Both the position numbers and the translations under genes were made by a program. A stretch of DNA of 64,000 nucleotides from Candidatus Scatomonas merdigallinarum (lineage in GTDB: Bacteria; Bacillota; Clostridia; Lachnospirales; Lachnospiraceae): NCBI GenBank assembly GCA_018716305.1, contig DVKB01000024.1, positions 1 through 64,000 on the forward strand, written 5' to 3'. This document shows positions 33,077 through 41,915 of the stretch, in pieces (positions within the stretch are counted from its first letter, which is position 1; every line of letters begins with the position of its first letter). The notes under the pieces are model-generated. The model was not told where the DNA came from. It saw only the letters and a list, made by a program, of their open reading frames with translations, and did no database searches.

Positions 33077-33862
33077 ATGGCAAAATTCGTAGTAATTGGA
33101 GAAAGAATTTCTGTAACCGCTCCGTCCATTAACAGAGCCTTTGCAGAGAAGGATCCGGAACCGATCCTGGCAAGAGCAAAACAGCAGCTGGATGCCGGCG
33201 CTACCTATCTGGATGTAAACATCGGACCGGCAGAGAACAACGGCGAAGACATCATGAAATGGGCCGTAACCCTTCTGCAGGAGAACTTCGACAATGTTCC
33301 GCTGGCTCTGGATACTGCCAACAAAGCAGCCATCGAGGCCGGTATCTCCGTATACAACAGATCCAAGGGCAAACCCATCGTTAACTCCGCGGATGCTTCC
33401 GGACGTATTGAGTATATCGACCTGGCAGCTGCCAACGATGCCATCGTTATCGCCCTTTGCAACGGCGACGGAATCGCCAAGGACAATGACGAGCGTATGG
33501 CTTACCTGACCACTCTGCTGGAGAGAGGCCTGGAGCACGGCATGGAGGATCAGGACATCTGGTTCGATCCGCTGTTTGTAGTTGTTAAGGGTATGCAGGA
33601 CAAGCAGATGCAGGTTCTGGAGTTCATCAAGATGATCTCCGACATGGGACTGAATTCCACCGGCGGTCTGTCCAACAACTCTAACGGAGCTCCCAAGACT
33701 CTTCGTCCCATCATGGACTCCGCTCTGGTTGCTATGTGCATGATGCAGGGCCTTACCTCCGCTATCGTGAACCCCAACGACCTGAGACTGATGGAGACCA
33801 TTAAGTCCTGTGACGTATTCAAGGGCAACACTCTGTACGCAGATTCCTATCTGGAGCTTTAA
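33077..33862 (+). CDS. acsE: methyltetrahydrofolate:corrinoid iron-sulfur protein methyltransferase
   Basis: The 261-residue TIM-barrel enzyme moves the methyl group of methyl-THF to the cobalt of AcsCD. Pterin-binding motifs are VVIGERIS, TYLDVNIGPAENN and the asparagine loop GGLSNNSNGAP. It is the last gene before a strong terminator. GGAG precedes the ATG. Length and motifs match known AcsE/MeTr proteins. Confidence 0.97.
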   Translation: MAKFVVIGERISVTAPSINRAFAEKDPEPILARAKQQLDAGATYLDVNIGPAENNGEDIMKWAVTLLQENFDNVPLALDTANKAAIEAGISVYNRSKGKPIVNSADASGRIEYIDLAAANDAIVIALCNGDGIAKDNDERMAYLTTLLERGLEHGMEDQDIWFDPLFVVVKGMQDKQMQVLEFIKMISDMGLNSTGGLSNNSNGAPKTLRPIMDSALVAMCMMQGLTSAIVNPNDLRLMETIKSCDVFKGNTLYADSYLEL

Positions 33863-33885
33863 TTTCGGCTTTTCCGGAATTTTCA

Positions 33886-33928
33886 GCTGCCGCACAGCGC
33901 GATTTCTGTCGCTGCGCGGCAGCTTTTT
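33886..33928 (+). terminator. terminator of the acs operon
   Basis: GCTGCCGC-a-CAGCG (33886-33899) pairs with CGCTG-c-GCGGCAGC (33910-33923), one mismatch, followed by TTTTT at 33924-33928. Confidence 0.9.
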
Positions 33929-34022
33929 CTCTGTCCGGACCCGGCGGTTCTCAGAAGAGAGAACCCTGAAAATGTCCGCGATTTTATGCATGAAATCCCC
34001 GGGTATAGGAGGGGAATTTCAT

Positions 34023-34050
34023 TGAAAAATGAAAGGAACTATGCTAAGAT
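34023..34050 (+). promoter_or_regulatory. candidate promoter of acsV
   Basis: TTGAAA (34023-34028), a 16-bp spacer and TAAGAT (34045-34050) precede acsV by about 80 bases. Nearby A/T-rich alternatives exist. Confidence 0.4.
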
Positions 34051-34131
34051 AAGCTTGTTATATATCTAACGATACAACATTATTCTGTACAGGGATCAGC
34101 GTAAGCGTTAGTAGAAGAAAGGATTAAGCGT

Positions 34132-36060
34132 ATGTTTAAGGTTACATTTCAGTTGGAAGGGGCGGGAACGGTGGATGCCTATGCCCAGGAGGATGAGAAT
34201 CTTCTGAATGTGGCCCAGAAGTCCAATGTGGCCATTGATGCTCCGTGCTCCGGAAACGGAATGTGCGGAAAATGCAAAGTCAGACTGGTAAGCGGAGAAT
34301 TGGATTCCAAAAAGACCCGCCACATCACAGAGGAGGAGTATGCGGAGGGCTGGCGTCTGGCCTGCTGCAGCCACATTACCGGCGATGTGACTGTGGAAGT
34401 TCCGGATATTGCTTCCGCCTACCGGAGCCGCATGAAAGTCGCGGATCTGAGTTCCAGGCAGGAGGTCGAGCTTTTTGAAAATACAAAGAAACAGATTGAG
34501 GACGCGGGAATTCTTTTAAAAAACAGCATGAGCGTGCTGGAAATTCAGATGTCGGAACCTACGCTGGATGACACTATGCCGGATAATGAACGGTTTGAGT
34601 GGGCGGTGGAGGAAGCCACAGGCCTGGAGCATGTGCGGATTCCCTACTCTGTGCTTCACAAAATGGCTCATGTGTTCCGGGAAAATCATTTTCATGTGCA
34701 GTGTGTCGTGAGAAAGACCAGTCGGGACGTATTTGTCTATGATATTCTTCCTGCGGACAAAAAGCCGGTGATCGGAGGTCTGGCTGTGGATATCGGAACC
34801 ACAACGGTTTCCGCCATTCTCATGAACATGGAGACAGGGGAAATACTGGCCAAAGCTTCTTCCGGAAACGGGCAGATCCGTTATGGGGCGGATGTGATCA
34901 ACCGGATTATTGAATCTCAGAAGCCCGGAGGCGGCAGACGGCTGCAGAAGGCGGTGATTACCGAGACCATTAATCCGCTGATTGATGAAATGTGCCGGAG
35001 CATTCAGTTCCCCAGGGAGCAGATTTACCGGATGGCTGTGGCCGGAAATACTACGATGAACCATCTGCTGATGGGAGTAGACGCGGATCCCATCCGGATG
35101 GAGCCGTATATTCCTACGTTCTTTAAGACAAATTCGCTGTTTGCTTCGGATATCGGAATACATATTCATCCGGACGCCCATATTATTGTGGCGCCGAATA
35201 TCGGCAGTTACGTGGGCGGAGATATTACGGCGGGAGCATTTGTGAGCCTGATTTGGAACAGGCCGGAGATGTCCCTGTTTATTGATCTGGGCACCAACGG
35301 AGAATTGGTATTCGGCAATTCGGATTTTCTCATGAGCTGCGCCTGCTCCGCGGGGCCTGCCTTTGAGGGCGGCGATATCAGCTGCGGCATGCGGGCCACA
35401 GACGGAGCTATTGAAGCCTGCACCATCGATAAGGATACCATGGAGCCGCATTTTTCCGTCATCGGAGATGAGGGAACAAAGCCGGTGGGCATCTGCGGAT
35501 CGGGAATTATTGATATTATCGCGGAGCTCTTTACCTGCGGCATCATCAACGCCAAAGGCAAATTTGTACGGGAGGGCGAGAGAATCCGCCATGACAAGTA
35601 CGGCATGGGCAGCTATGTGCTGGCTTTTGAAAAGGACGCGGGAAGCGTCAAGGATGTGGAGATTACTGAGGTGGATATCGACAACTTTATCCGGGCTAAG
35701 GGAGCCATTTTCTCCGCCATCCGTACCATGCTGAAATCCCTGGACTTTACAGTGGACATGATCGATGACGTATATGTAGCCGGCGGCATCGGCAGCGGAA
35801 TTAACATGCGGAATGCTGTGAATATCGGTATGTTTCCGGACATTCCGGTGGAAAAGTTCCATTACATTGGAAACTCTTCTCTGACCGGAGCCTATTCCAT
35901 GCTTCTGTCCACTCAGGCTGAGAGAAAAGTTTACGATGTGGCCAGAAATATGACGTATCTGGAATTGTCTACGGTTCCCAGCTATATGGATGAATTCGTG
36001 GGAGCCTGTTTCCTGCCCCATACGGACAGCGAGATGTTTCCCAGCGTTCATTTAAAATAA
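34132..36060 (+). CDS. acsV: corrinoid activation/regeneration protein AcsV
   Basis: The 642-residue protein starts with a plant-type [2Fe-2S] ferredoxin domain (C39, C45 and C48 in PCSGNGMCGKC, then C78/C79) and continues into a DUF4445/ASKHA ATPase domain from about residue 215 (GLAVDIGTTTVSA, then FIDLGTNGELVFG and VAGGIGSGINM). Such RACE proteins use ATP to reduce inactive Co(II) corrinoid back to Co(I). Its place after the acs operon points to AcsCD as the partner. The ribosome binding site is AAAGGA. Confidence 0.93.
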   Translation: MFKVTFQLEGAGTVDAYAQEDENLLNVAQKSNVAIDAPCSGNGMCGKCKVRLVSGELDSKKTRHITEEEYAEGWRLACCSHITGDVTVEVPDIASAYRSRMKVADLSSRQEVELFENTKKQIEDAGILLKNSMSVLEIQMSEPTLDDTMPDNERFEWAVEEATGLEHVRIPYSVLHKMAHVFRENHFHVQCVVRKTSRDVFVYDILPADKKPVIGGLAVDIGTTTVSAILMNMETGEILAKASSGNGQIRYGADVINRIIESQKPGGGRRLQKAVITETINPLIDEMCRSIQFPREQIYRMAVAGNTTMNHLLMGVDADPIRMEPYIPTFFKTNSLFASDIGIHIHPDAHIIVAPNIGSYVGGDITAGAFVSLIWNRPEMSLFIDLGTNGELVFGNSDFLMSCACSAGPAFEGGDISCGMRATDGAIEACTIDKDTMEPHFSVIGDEGTKPVGICGSGIIDIIAELFTCGIINAKGKFVREGERIRHDKYGMGSYVLAFEKDAGSVKDVEITEVDIDNFIRAKGAIFSAIRTMLKSLDFTVDMIDDVYVAGGIGSGINMRNAVNIGMFPDIPVEKFHYIGNSSLTGAYSMLLSTQAERKVYDVARNMTYLELSTVPSYMDEFVGACFLPHTDSEMFPSVHLK

Positions 36061-36079
36061 CAGATCAGGAGATTGACAG

Positions 36080-36724
36080 ATGGATTTTCCTTACGAAAAA
36101 GACAGCAAAGAGAGAATGCCTTATGAGCACTATATGGAGATTTACCGGGGATTGAACCCGGAGGATATCAGCAGCAGGGCCAATATTCCATATAATGCGG
36201 AAAGCCGGACATTCACCCTCCGTCTGATGGGGGTTACCTACCAGGTGTCCTGGCCGGATTATGAAGTCCGGCATTTGGATCGGGAGGACCTCCAGTATTA
36301 TCCCCTGGAGGGAGCCGCCAACGCCAGGATCCTGGTGCTGCGCTACCTCACCGAGGGGGCGGCTGCGCCGGCCACGGGGAAGTTTCTGACTTACCGGGAG
36401 GTTCCCTGGGGCGAGGTGTATTTTAAACAGTTTCAGGGCCGGTGCCTTTTCAGGCTGGCATACGGTTTTGGAAATAAATTGCAGAAATTCAGAGAGATTA
36501 TGGAAAAGCTCGGAGCCAGAAAACTTCCCCACGGGGACGCGGGCTATGAGTTTGAATTCCTGAACGGCCTGTATCTGCAGTTCCTTCTGTGGGAGGGGGA
36601 CGAAGAGTTTCCGCCCTCCGCGCAGATTCTTTTCTCCGATAACTTTCCTGTGGCTTTTGTTATGGGAGAAGACATGGCGGTGGTGGGCGATGTGTCCATC
36701 GGCGCTCTGAAAGCTTTAAGTTAA
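36080..36724 (+). CDS. DUF3786 domain protein
   Basis: The 214-residue cytosolic protein has no transmembrane segment or cysteine motif. The visible core, RLMGVTYQVSWPDYEV and later FLNGLYLQFLLWEGDEEFPPSAQILFSDN, matches DUF3786 as I recall it. Genes of this family often accompany corrinoid methyltransferase or CODH/ACS genes. It follows acsV by 19 bp and is surely co-transcribed. A role in corrinoid protein activation or assembly is plausible but unproven. Confidence 0.8.
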   Translation: MDFPYEKDSKERMPYEHYMEIYRGLNPEDISSRANIPYNAESRTFTLRLMGVTYQVSWPDYEVRHLDREDLQYYPLEGAANARILVLRYLTEGAAAPATGKFLTYREVPWGEVYFKQFQGRCLFRLAYGFGNKLQKFREIMEKLGARKLPHGDAGYEFEFLNGLYLQFLLWEGDEEFPPSAQILFSDNFPVAFVMGEDMAVVGDVSIGALKALS

Positions 36725-36747
36725 GTTTCAATTTCATAGTGTCACAA

Positions 36748-36848
36748 TAGTAGAGTAAATATTGCGCGTAAAGTGTCTCAAGGATGGGAAGTTGCCTGGG
36801 AACGAAGGAAGCGGAAGCTTCCACGATGCAATGTTGCGTCCGCTACTG
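36748..36848 (+). promoter_or_regulatory. tetrahydrofolate riboswitch
   Basis: The 203-bp gap before folT carries the conserved THF (folT) riboswitch sequence: AGTAG opening the P1 stem at 36749, GCGCGTAAAGTG, GGATGGGA, GAACGAAG and GTTGCGTCCGCTACT closing P1 at 36847. The riboswitch senses reduced folates. About 65 bases of expression platform lead to the AAAGGAGG of folT, so it may control translation or early termination. It would tune folate uptake and the following folate genes. Confidence 0.88.
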
Positions 36849-36927
36849 CATTAGAGACGATAGACACACGATCTTCTTTGGTGTAGTAACTGCTGCGCCG
36901 CTATGAGAGAACAAAGGAGGTTGTGTG

Positions 36928-37497
36928 ATGAAACAACAGATGAGCATCAAAACGGTTGCCGCTGCCGCTGTGCTGGTGGCAATGAACATTATCTTATCCA
37001 GGGTATTCGCCATCAATGTGGGGCCTACTCTGCGTATCACCATCAGTACCACGCCGATCTTTCTGGCCGGACTCTGGTTCGGCCCTTTGACCGGCGCCGT
37101 CTGCGGGGCCACCGGGGATCTTCTGGGAAGTCTCTTCCAGGGATACGCCCCTAATCCGCTGATTACGGCGGCGGCTGTTCTTTGTGGCCTGCTTCCCGGA
37201 CTTATGAACAAATACCTGTTTCATGGCAGAATCAATTACTGGAAGGTTCTGCTGATCGCAGGTATTCACGGTCTGGCCGGTTCCATGGGACTGACGCTGC
37301 TGGGCCTGCATCTCATGTACGGGCGTCCCCTGGCGGAACTGTTTGTCAGCCGCGGGGTGCAGACGGCTGCGCTGGTGATTGTAAACTCCATTCTGGTCAA
37401 TCTGCTGTACAGCAGCCCGCTGACAGCTCTCGTAAACCGGATGTTTTTTCGGAATGGAACCAGAGCGGGAGCGCAGCGGCGCGGAACCCTGGGATAA
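36928..37497 (+). CDS. folT: folate ECF transporter S component
   Basis: The 189-residue membrane protein has about six hydrophobic segments and the ECF S-component features ARG/TIS-type opening TLRITISTTPIFLAGLWFGP, then GATGDLLGS. As S component it binds folate and uses the shared EcfA/EcfT energy module, which is not in this window. AAAGGAGG lies 7 bases before the ATG at 36928. The THF riboswitch directly upstream makes folate the very likely substrate. Confidence 0.9.
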   Translation: MKQQMSIKTVAAAAVLVAMNIILSRVFAINVGPTLRITISTTPIFLAGLWFGPLTGAVCGATGDLLGSLFQGYAPNPLITAAAVLCGLLPGLMNKYLFHGRINYWKVLLIAGIHGLAGSMGLTLLGLHLMYGRPLAELFVSRGVQTAALVIVNSILVNLLYSSPLTALVNRMFFRNGTRAGAQRRGTLG

Positions 37498-37576
37498 CAG
37501 AGAAGCAAAAGCCGCAGAACCGGGACTTCTGCCCGGAATGTGCCTGAAAAAGTGTGTAGAAAGGTGGAAAAAGTAA

Positions 37577-38206
37577 ATGGGTTACGCGACAAAGGGATGT
37601 GATGAATTTGTGGAGGTGCTTTCCTCTAAAGCGCCTGTTCCGGGCGGCGGCGGCGCCTCCGCGCTGGTGGGAGCTGTGGGAGCGGCGCTCTGCAACATGG
37701 TGGGAAATCTCACAGTTGGAAAGAAAAAATACGCGGATGTTGAGGAGGAGCTGAGGGGGCTTATGGAACAGGTGACAGAGATCCAGAACCGGTTTCTGCA
37801 GCTCATCGATGAGGACGCGGAGGGCTTTGCGCCCTTGGCCAAGGCCTACGGCCTTCCTTCCGGAACAGAAGAGGAGAAGGCAAAAAAGGCAGAGATTATG
37901 GAAAAATGCCTGAATGATGCCTGCGGCGTTCCCATGGAGATCATGGAAAACTGCTGCCGCGCCATTGACCTTATCGAAATCTTCGCGGCAAAAGGCTCTG
38001 TTCTGGCGGTCAGCGACGCGGGGGTTGCCGCGGCCTGCTGCCGGGCCGCGCTGAAGGGGGCCAGCCTCAACATTTATATTAATACAAAGAGTATGAAGGA
38101 CAGAAAACGCGGGGATGAACTGAATCAGAAATGTGATGAGATGATCGCCGTATACGGAGCCAAAGCAGAGAAACTTTTTGAGAGTGTGCTGCAGAAGCTG
38201 AAATAA
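37577..38206 (+). CDS. fchA: methenyltetrahydrofolate cyclohydrolase (FTCD/FchA family)
   Basis: The 209-residue helical protein belongs to the formiminotransferase-cyclodeaminase family, with VPGGGGASALVGAVGAALCNMV-type glycine-rich opening (residues 18-39) and LMEQVTEIQNRFLQLIDEDA. In purine fermenters FchA is formimino-THF cyclodeaminase, and in acetogens it acts as the cyclohydrolase between formyl- and methenyl-THF. It lies between folT and folD, so a role in the methyl branch is likely. It may overlap functionally with the FolD cyclohydrolase activity. Confidence 0.9.
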   Translation: MGYATKGCDEFVEVLSSKAPVPGGGGASALVGAVGAALCNMVGNLTVGKKKYADVEEELRGLMEQVTEIQNRFLQLIDEDAEGFAPLAKAYGLPSGTEEEKAKKAEIMEKCLNDACGVPMEIMENCCRAIDLIEIFAAKGSVLAVSDAGVAAACCRAALKGASLNIYINTKSMKDRKRGDELNQKCDEMIAVYGAKAEKLFESVLQKLK

Positions 38207-38219
38207 GGGAGGAAAAAAC

Positions 38220-39071
38220 ATGGCCAGACAATTACTGGGAAAAGAAGTGACAGCGGCATTAAATGAAAAAATTAAAAGCCGGGCAGCCGCGCTGAAGGAA
38301 AAAGGCGTGGAGCCCACCTTAGGGATTATCCGGGTGGGAGAGCGGGAAGATGACCTCTCCTATGAGCGGGGCGCTGTAAAGCGCTGTGAAACTCTGGGGG
38401 TGGCCTGTAAAAAAATCCTGCTGCCTGCGGATGTAACCCAGGAAGTTCTCATGGACGCTGTGCGTCAGGTCAATGAGGACGACAGTATCCATGGAGTGCT
38501 GATCTTCCGCCCCCTGCCCAGACATCTGGATGAAGAGGCGGTAATCCGGGCTCTGGATCCCGCAAAAGATGTGGACGGCATTACAGACGGCTCCATGGTG
38601 GGCGTGTTTGCCGGCAGAGAGCAGGGATTTCCTCCCTGTACCCCCCAGGCCTGTATGGAAATCCTGGATCATTATCAGATCGACTGTACCGGAAAAAAGG
38701 CTGTAGTGGTGGGCAGAAGTCTGGTGGTGGGAAAACCTGCCGCCATGATGCTTCTGAAGAAGAACGCTACCGTGACGGTCTGCCATACCAGGACAAAGGA
38801 TATGCCCTCTGTGGTAAAAGAGGCGGATATCGTGATCGTGGCAGCCGGAAGAGCCGGGGTGGTAGATGACAGATATGTTTCTCCGGGCCAGATCATCATT
38901 GATGTGGGAATCAATGTCAATGACCAGGGCAGGCTCTGCGGAGATGTGGCCTACGATAAAGTGGAACCCATTGTAGATGCTATTACGCCGGTTCCCGGAG
39001 GCGTGGGAAGTGTGACTACTTCCGTGCTGGTAGGACATGTAGTGGAAGCCGCGGCCAGAAAATGCCGCTGA
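38220..39071 (+). CDS. folD: methylenetetrahydrofolate dehydrogenase / methenyltetrahydrofolate cyclohydrolase
   Basis: The 283-residue enzyme interconverts methylene-, methenyl- and formyl-THF. The catalytic Tyr and Lys are in SYERGAVKRCETLG, substrate residues in IHGVLIFRPLP, VVVGRSLVVGKPAAMML is the dinucleotide loop, and the tail TPVPGGVGSVTTSVL is conserved. In Wood-Ljungdahl metabolism it runs in the reductive direction. GGAGG precedes the ATG. The RPLPRHL segment replaces the common QLPLP form, a small divergence shared by some acetogens. Confidence 0.95.
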   Translation: MARQLLGKEVTAALNEKIKSRAAALKEKGVEPTLGIIRVGEREDDLSYERGAVKRCETLGVACKKILLPADVTQEVLMDAVRQVNEDDSIHGVLIFRPLPRHLDEEAVIRALDPAKDVDGITDGSMVGVFAGREQGFPPCTPQACMEILDHYQIDCTGKKAVVVGRSLVVGKPAAMMLLKKNATVTVCHTRTKDMPSVVKEADIVIVAAGRAGVVDDRYVSPGQIIIDVGINVNDQGRLCGDVAYDKVEPIVDAITPVPGGVGSVTTSVLVGHVVEAAARKCR

Positions 39072-39097
39072 GTTCTGAAAAAATCATTAACCAGATA

Positions 39098-39139
39098 CAG
39101 AAGACCGGGCAGCCTCCGGATAGGCTGCCCGGTCTTCTG
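39098..39139 (+). terminator. terminator-like hairpin after folD
   Basis: CAGAAGACCGGGCAGCCT (39098-39115) and its exact complement (39122-39139) form an unusually long 18-bp perfect stem with a 6-base loop. No T-run follows, so termination may depend on other factors. Confidence 0.65.
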
Positions 39140-39202
39140 CATCTGCGCGGGAACTGTTTTTTAATGTTCCGCAAAGTAAAAGAAGGATAAAAAAATCCGG
39201 AT

Positions 39203-39231
39203 GAATAATCGCTCTGCGGCGCTCATATAGT
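39203..39231 (+). promoter_or_regulatory. candidate sigma-E promoter of spoIVA
   Basis: GAATAAT (39203-39209), a 14-bp spacer and CATATAGT (39224-39231) fit the mother-cell sigma-E pattern. spoIVA is a sigma-E gene in Bacillus and clostridia. Confidence 0.6.
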
Positions 39232-39263
39232 ATAACAGTACATTGGAAAGGACAGGACTCTAT

Positions 39264-40733
39264 ATGGATGCTTTTGCTGTTTACAGAGATATACAGGCCA
39301 GAACCAGGGGACAGTTTCTGATCGGGGTGGTAGGTCCGGTGCGGACCGGAAAATCAACCTTTATCCGCCGGTTTCTGGAGGTGCTTGCGCTGCCGGTTAT
39401 GGAGGAAGAGAGCAGAGCGGAAGTAAGGGATCAGCTTCCTCTCTCCGGATCCGGAAAGCTGATCACCACGGTGGAGCCAAAATTCGTCCCCCAGGAAGCG
39501 GTGGAGATCCAGCTGGGAGAAAATATCCCCATCCGGCTGCGGCTCATTGACTGCGTCGGCTTCCTGGTTCCGGACGCCACGGGAAATATGGAGAATGAAA
39601 AGGAACGGATGGTCAAAACCCCCTGGTTTGAGGAGGCGATTCCCTTTCATGAAGCGGCGGAGATCGGAACCAGAAAGGTAATTTCCGAGCACTCTACCCT
39701 GGGGATTCTGGTGACCACGGACGGATCTTTCGGGGAAATACCCCGGGAAAATTTTACCGAGGCAGAAGAAAAAACCGCGGGAGAACTGAAAAAACAGGGA
39801 AAACCTTTTCTGATTCTGGTGAATTCCGTTAAACCTTACAAAGAAGAAACCCAGAAGCTTACCAGGGAGCTGGCGGAAAAATACGGCGTATCCGCCCTGG
39901 CAGCCAACTGCGACCAGCTTCGGGGGGATGATATTGTCAGAATCCTGGAGTGCCTGCTGTACGAGTTTCCCCTTCGCCAGATGGAGTTTTACATACCGAA
40001 GTGGGTGGAACTGCTCCCGCTTCAGAATCCGCTGAAGGCAGAACTTCTGGATAAGATCCGGGAGCAGACAGCAGAACTTAAATATATCCGGGATGTGAAA
40101 AAGGACGCTGTCCAGATTCAGAGCGAGTATGTAAAATCTGTCTCTCTTCTGCAGGTGGACCTGGCCAGCGGTACTGTAAGAATCCAGGTGGAGATGAAGG
40201 AAAAGTACTATTATGACATGGTCAGCAAGATGACCGGGGTGCCGATTCAGGGGGAATATGATCTGATGCGCGCTCTGAAGGAATTGTCCTCCATGAAGTC
40301 GGAATATGCCCGGGTACAGAATGCCATGGAATCGGTCAGAGGCAGCGGATACGGGGTGGTGATTCCGGAGAAAGAAGAAATTGTTCTGGAGGACCCGGTA
40401 GTGATCCGCCAGGGAAGCAAATTCGGGGTGAAAATCCGTTCCTCCAGCCCTTCCATCCATATGATCAAGGCCAATATTGAAACAGAAATCGCGCCTATTG
40501 TGGGAACGGAACAGCAGGCGGAGGATCTCATCGCCTATATCCGGGAAAGCGGAAGACAGGAGGACGGCATCTGGAAAACTAATATATTCGGAAAGTCGGT
40601 GGAACAGCTGGTGGAAGACGGGATCCGGGCGAAAATTGCCCAGATCACGGAAGAAAGTCAGGTCAAACTCCAGGAATCCATGCAGAAAATCGTCAACGAC
40701 AGCAGGGGAGGCATGGTCTGCATTATTATCTGA
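39264..40733 (+). CDS. spoIVA: stage IV sporulation protein A
   Basis: The 489-residue ATPase anchors the spore coat to the forespore surface. The N-terminal Walker A GPVRTGKST (24-32), the switch-like region LIDCVGF and the C-terminal VNDSRGGMVCIII are SpoIVA hallmarks, and the length matches the 492-residue Bacillus protein. The ATG at 39264 is chosen because AAAGGACAGGA lies before it; a TTG at 39243 has none. Its presence shows that the organism can form endospores, or descends from one that could. Confidence 0.97.
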   Translation: MDAFAVYRDIQARTRGQFLIGVVGPVRTGKSTFIRRFLEVLALPVMEEESRAEVRDQLPLSGSGKLITTVEPKFVPQEAVEIQLGENIPIRLRLIDCVGFLVPDATGNMENEKERMVKTPWFEEAIPFHEAAEIGTRKVISEHSTLGILVTTDGSFGEIPRENFTEAEEKTAGELKKQGKPFLILVNSVKPYKEETQKLTRELAEKYGVSALAANCDQLRGDDIVRILECLLYEFPLRQMEFYIPKWVELLPLQNPLKAELLDKIREQTAELKYIRDVKKDAVQIQSEYVKSVSLLQVDLASGTVRIQVEMKEKYYYDMVSKMTGVPIQGEYDLMRALKELSSMKSEYARVQNAMESVRGSGYGVVIPEKEEIVLEDPVVIRQGSKFGVKIRSSSPSIHMIKANIETEIAPIVGTEQQAEDLIAYIRESGRQEDGIWKTNIFGKSVEQLVEDGIRAKIAQITEESQVKLQESMQKIVNDSRGGMVCIII

Positions 40734-40755
40734 CCGAGTGAAGGCCAGGCAGGCA

Positions 40756-40791
40756 AAATGTCCCGGAGCAGATTTCTTCTCCGGGACATTT
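40756..40791 (+). terminator. terminator-like hairpin after spoIVA
   Basis: AAATGTCCCGGAG (40756-40768) and CTCCGGGACATTT (40779-40791) form a 13-bp stem with a 10-base loop. The U-tract is only TTT. Confidence 0.6.
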
Positions 40792-40828
40792 CCGGCAGCA
40801 GGTCCCGGTGAAATGTTCTGGATTTTGC

Positions 40829-40857
40829 TTGCCAGCCGCAGAAAATGGTAGTAATAT
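40829..40857 (+). promoter_or_regulatory. candidate promoter of the zinc-ribbon/VWA cluster
   Basis: TTGCCA (40829-40834), a 17-bp spacer and TAATAT (40852-40857) precede the first gene by 55 bases. Confidence 0.55.
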
Positions 40858-40912
40858 AAAAAAGAACTGCGGTAAGAAAAGCAGTCTTGAATAAGACGTG
40901 GAGGGTAAGAAA

Positions 40913-41875
40913 ATGTTTGAAAATATTGGTAAGAAAATTGTAAATGCCGGAAAGGGAGTGGTGCGGGGAACCCAGACTTTTTCCGAGACCGTATCTCTGA
41001 ATGCCAGGATCGATGAATGCAGAAAGAATCTGAATAATTGCTATTCCCAGCTGGGACAGGCCTACTATACCAGAGCCCAGGGAAACATCCCCCCGGAATT
41101 TAAGGGGATCTTTGATCAGATCCAGATGCTGAATCAGAATATTATTCAGCTCCAGGAGCAGATTAAGATTGTCAAGGGAATCCGCCAGTGTCCCAACTGC
41201 GGAGCGGAGGTGCCGAACAATGTTATGTTCTGCGGAAACTGCGGGTACAGCATGCCGCCGGTTCAGAGCAGGGGTTCCGCTAATGGACCGGTCTGCTCGA
41301 ATTGCGGAGCTCCCCTGGAGGCAGGAGCGGCGTTCTGCACCAACTGCGGCGCCAAAGCAGCCCAGCCGGAACAGCCGGATTTAGGGGGAGGATTCCCTGA
41401 GACGTCCCCGCAGCCGGCGCCGGGAGCTTATATGCAGCCGGAACCTTACAGCCAGCCTGAGGTTCAGAACCCGGTTTTCGCAAAGACAGAGCCGGAACCG
41501 ATTCCGCAGCCGGAACCGGCAGGACGGGTCTGCCCCAACTGCGGTACTCCCGCGGCGGAGGACGCGGCTTTCTGCAATGAGTGCGGGGCCAGCCTTCTGA
41601 CGGAAGAAAAGCCCAGGGAGTCCTATTCCTATGGCGGCCCGGGATCTGCCCCATCGGATGAAGACGCCCGGCAGCCGGAGTTCTCCCCTTCCGGAGCCGG
41701 CATGATGGAGGCACCTTCGGATCTGGATCAGCCGTCCGGTTTTGAATACCAGAATTTCCAGCAGTCTTCCGATATGAAGGAAAATACCCCGGCAGGCAAA
41801 GTCTGCCCCAGCTGCGGCACGCGGTTGGAGGAGGACGCTGTGTTCTGTTCGGAATGCGGAACCAGGGTGGGCTGA
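40913..41875 (+). CDS. protein with four zinc ribbons
   Basis: The 320-residue soluble protein begins with a helical region (1-90) containing a likely coiled coil. Four double-CxxC zinc ribbons follow at about 93-110, 128-145, 207-224 and 298-315, each in the form CxxCG...FCxxCG. The ribbons are separated by Pro/Gln/Glu-rich linkers. I recognise the domains but no named protein. It heads a four-gene run with a large VWA protein, an Ig-like protein and another zinc-ribbon membrane protein. An adaptor or scaffold role is possible. The ATG at 40913 follows GGAGG. Confidence 0.8.
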   Translation: MFENIGKKIVNAGKGVVRGTQTFSETVSLNARIDECRKNLNNCYSQLGQAYYTRAQGNIPPEFKGIFDQIQMLNQNIIQLQEQIKIVKGIRQCPNCGAEVPNNVMFCGNCGYSMPPVQSRGSANGPVCSNCGAPLEAGAAFCTNCGAKAAQPEQPDLGGGFPETSPQPAPGAYMQPEPYSQPEVQNPVFAKTEPEPIPQPEPAGRVCPNCGTPAAEDAAFCNECGASLLTEEKPRESYSYGGPGSAPSDEDARQPEFSPSGAGMMEAPSDLDQPSGFEYQNFQQSSDMKENTPAGKVCPSCGTRLEEDAVFCSECGTRVG

Positions 41876-41915
41876 ATTACCCGGGGGACAGAAACCATAA
41901 GATAGGAGAAGGAGT

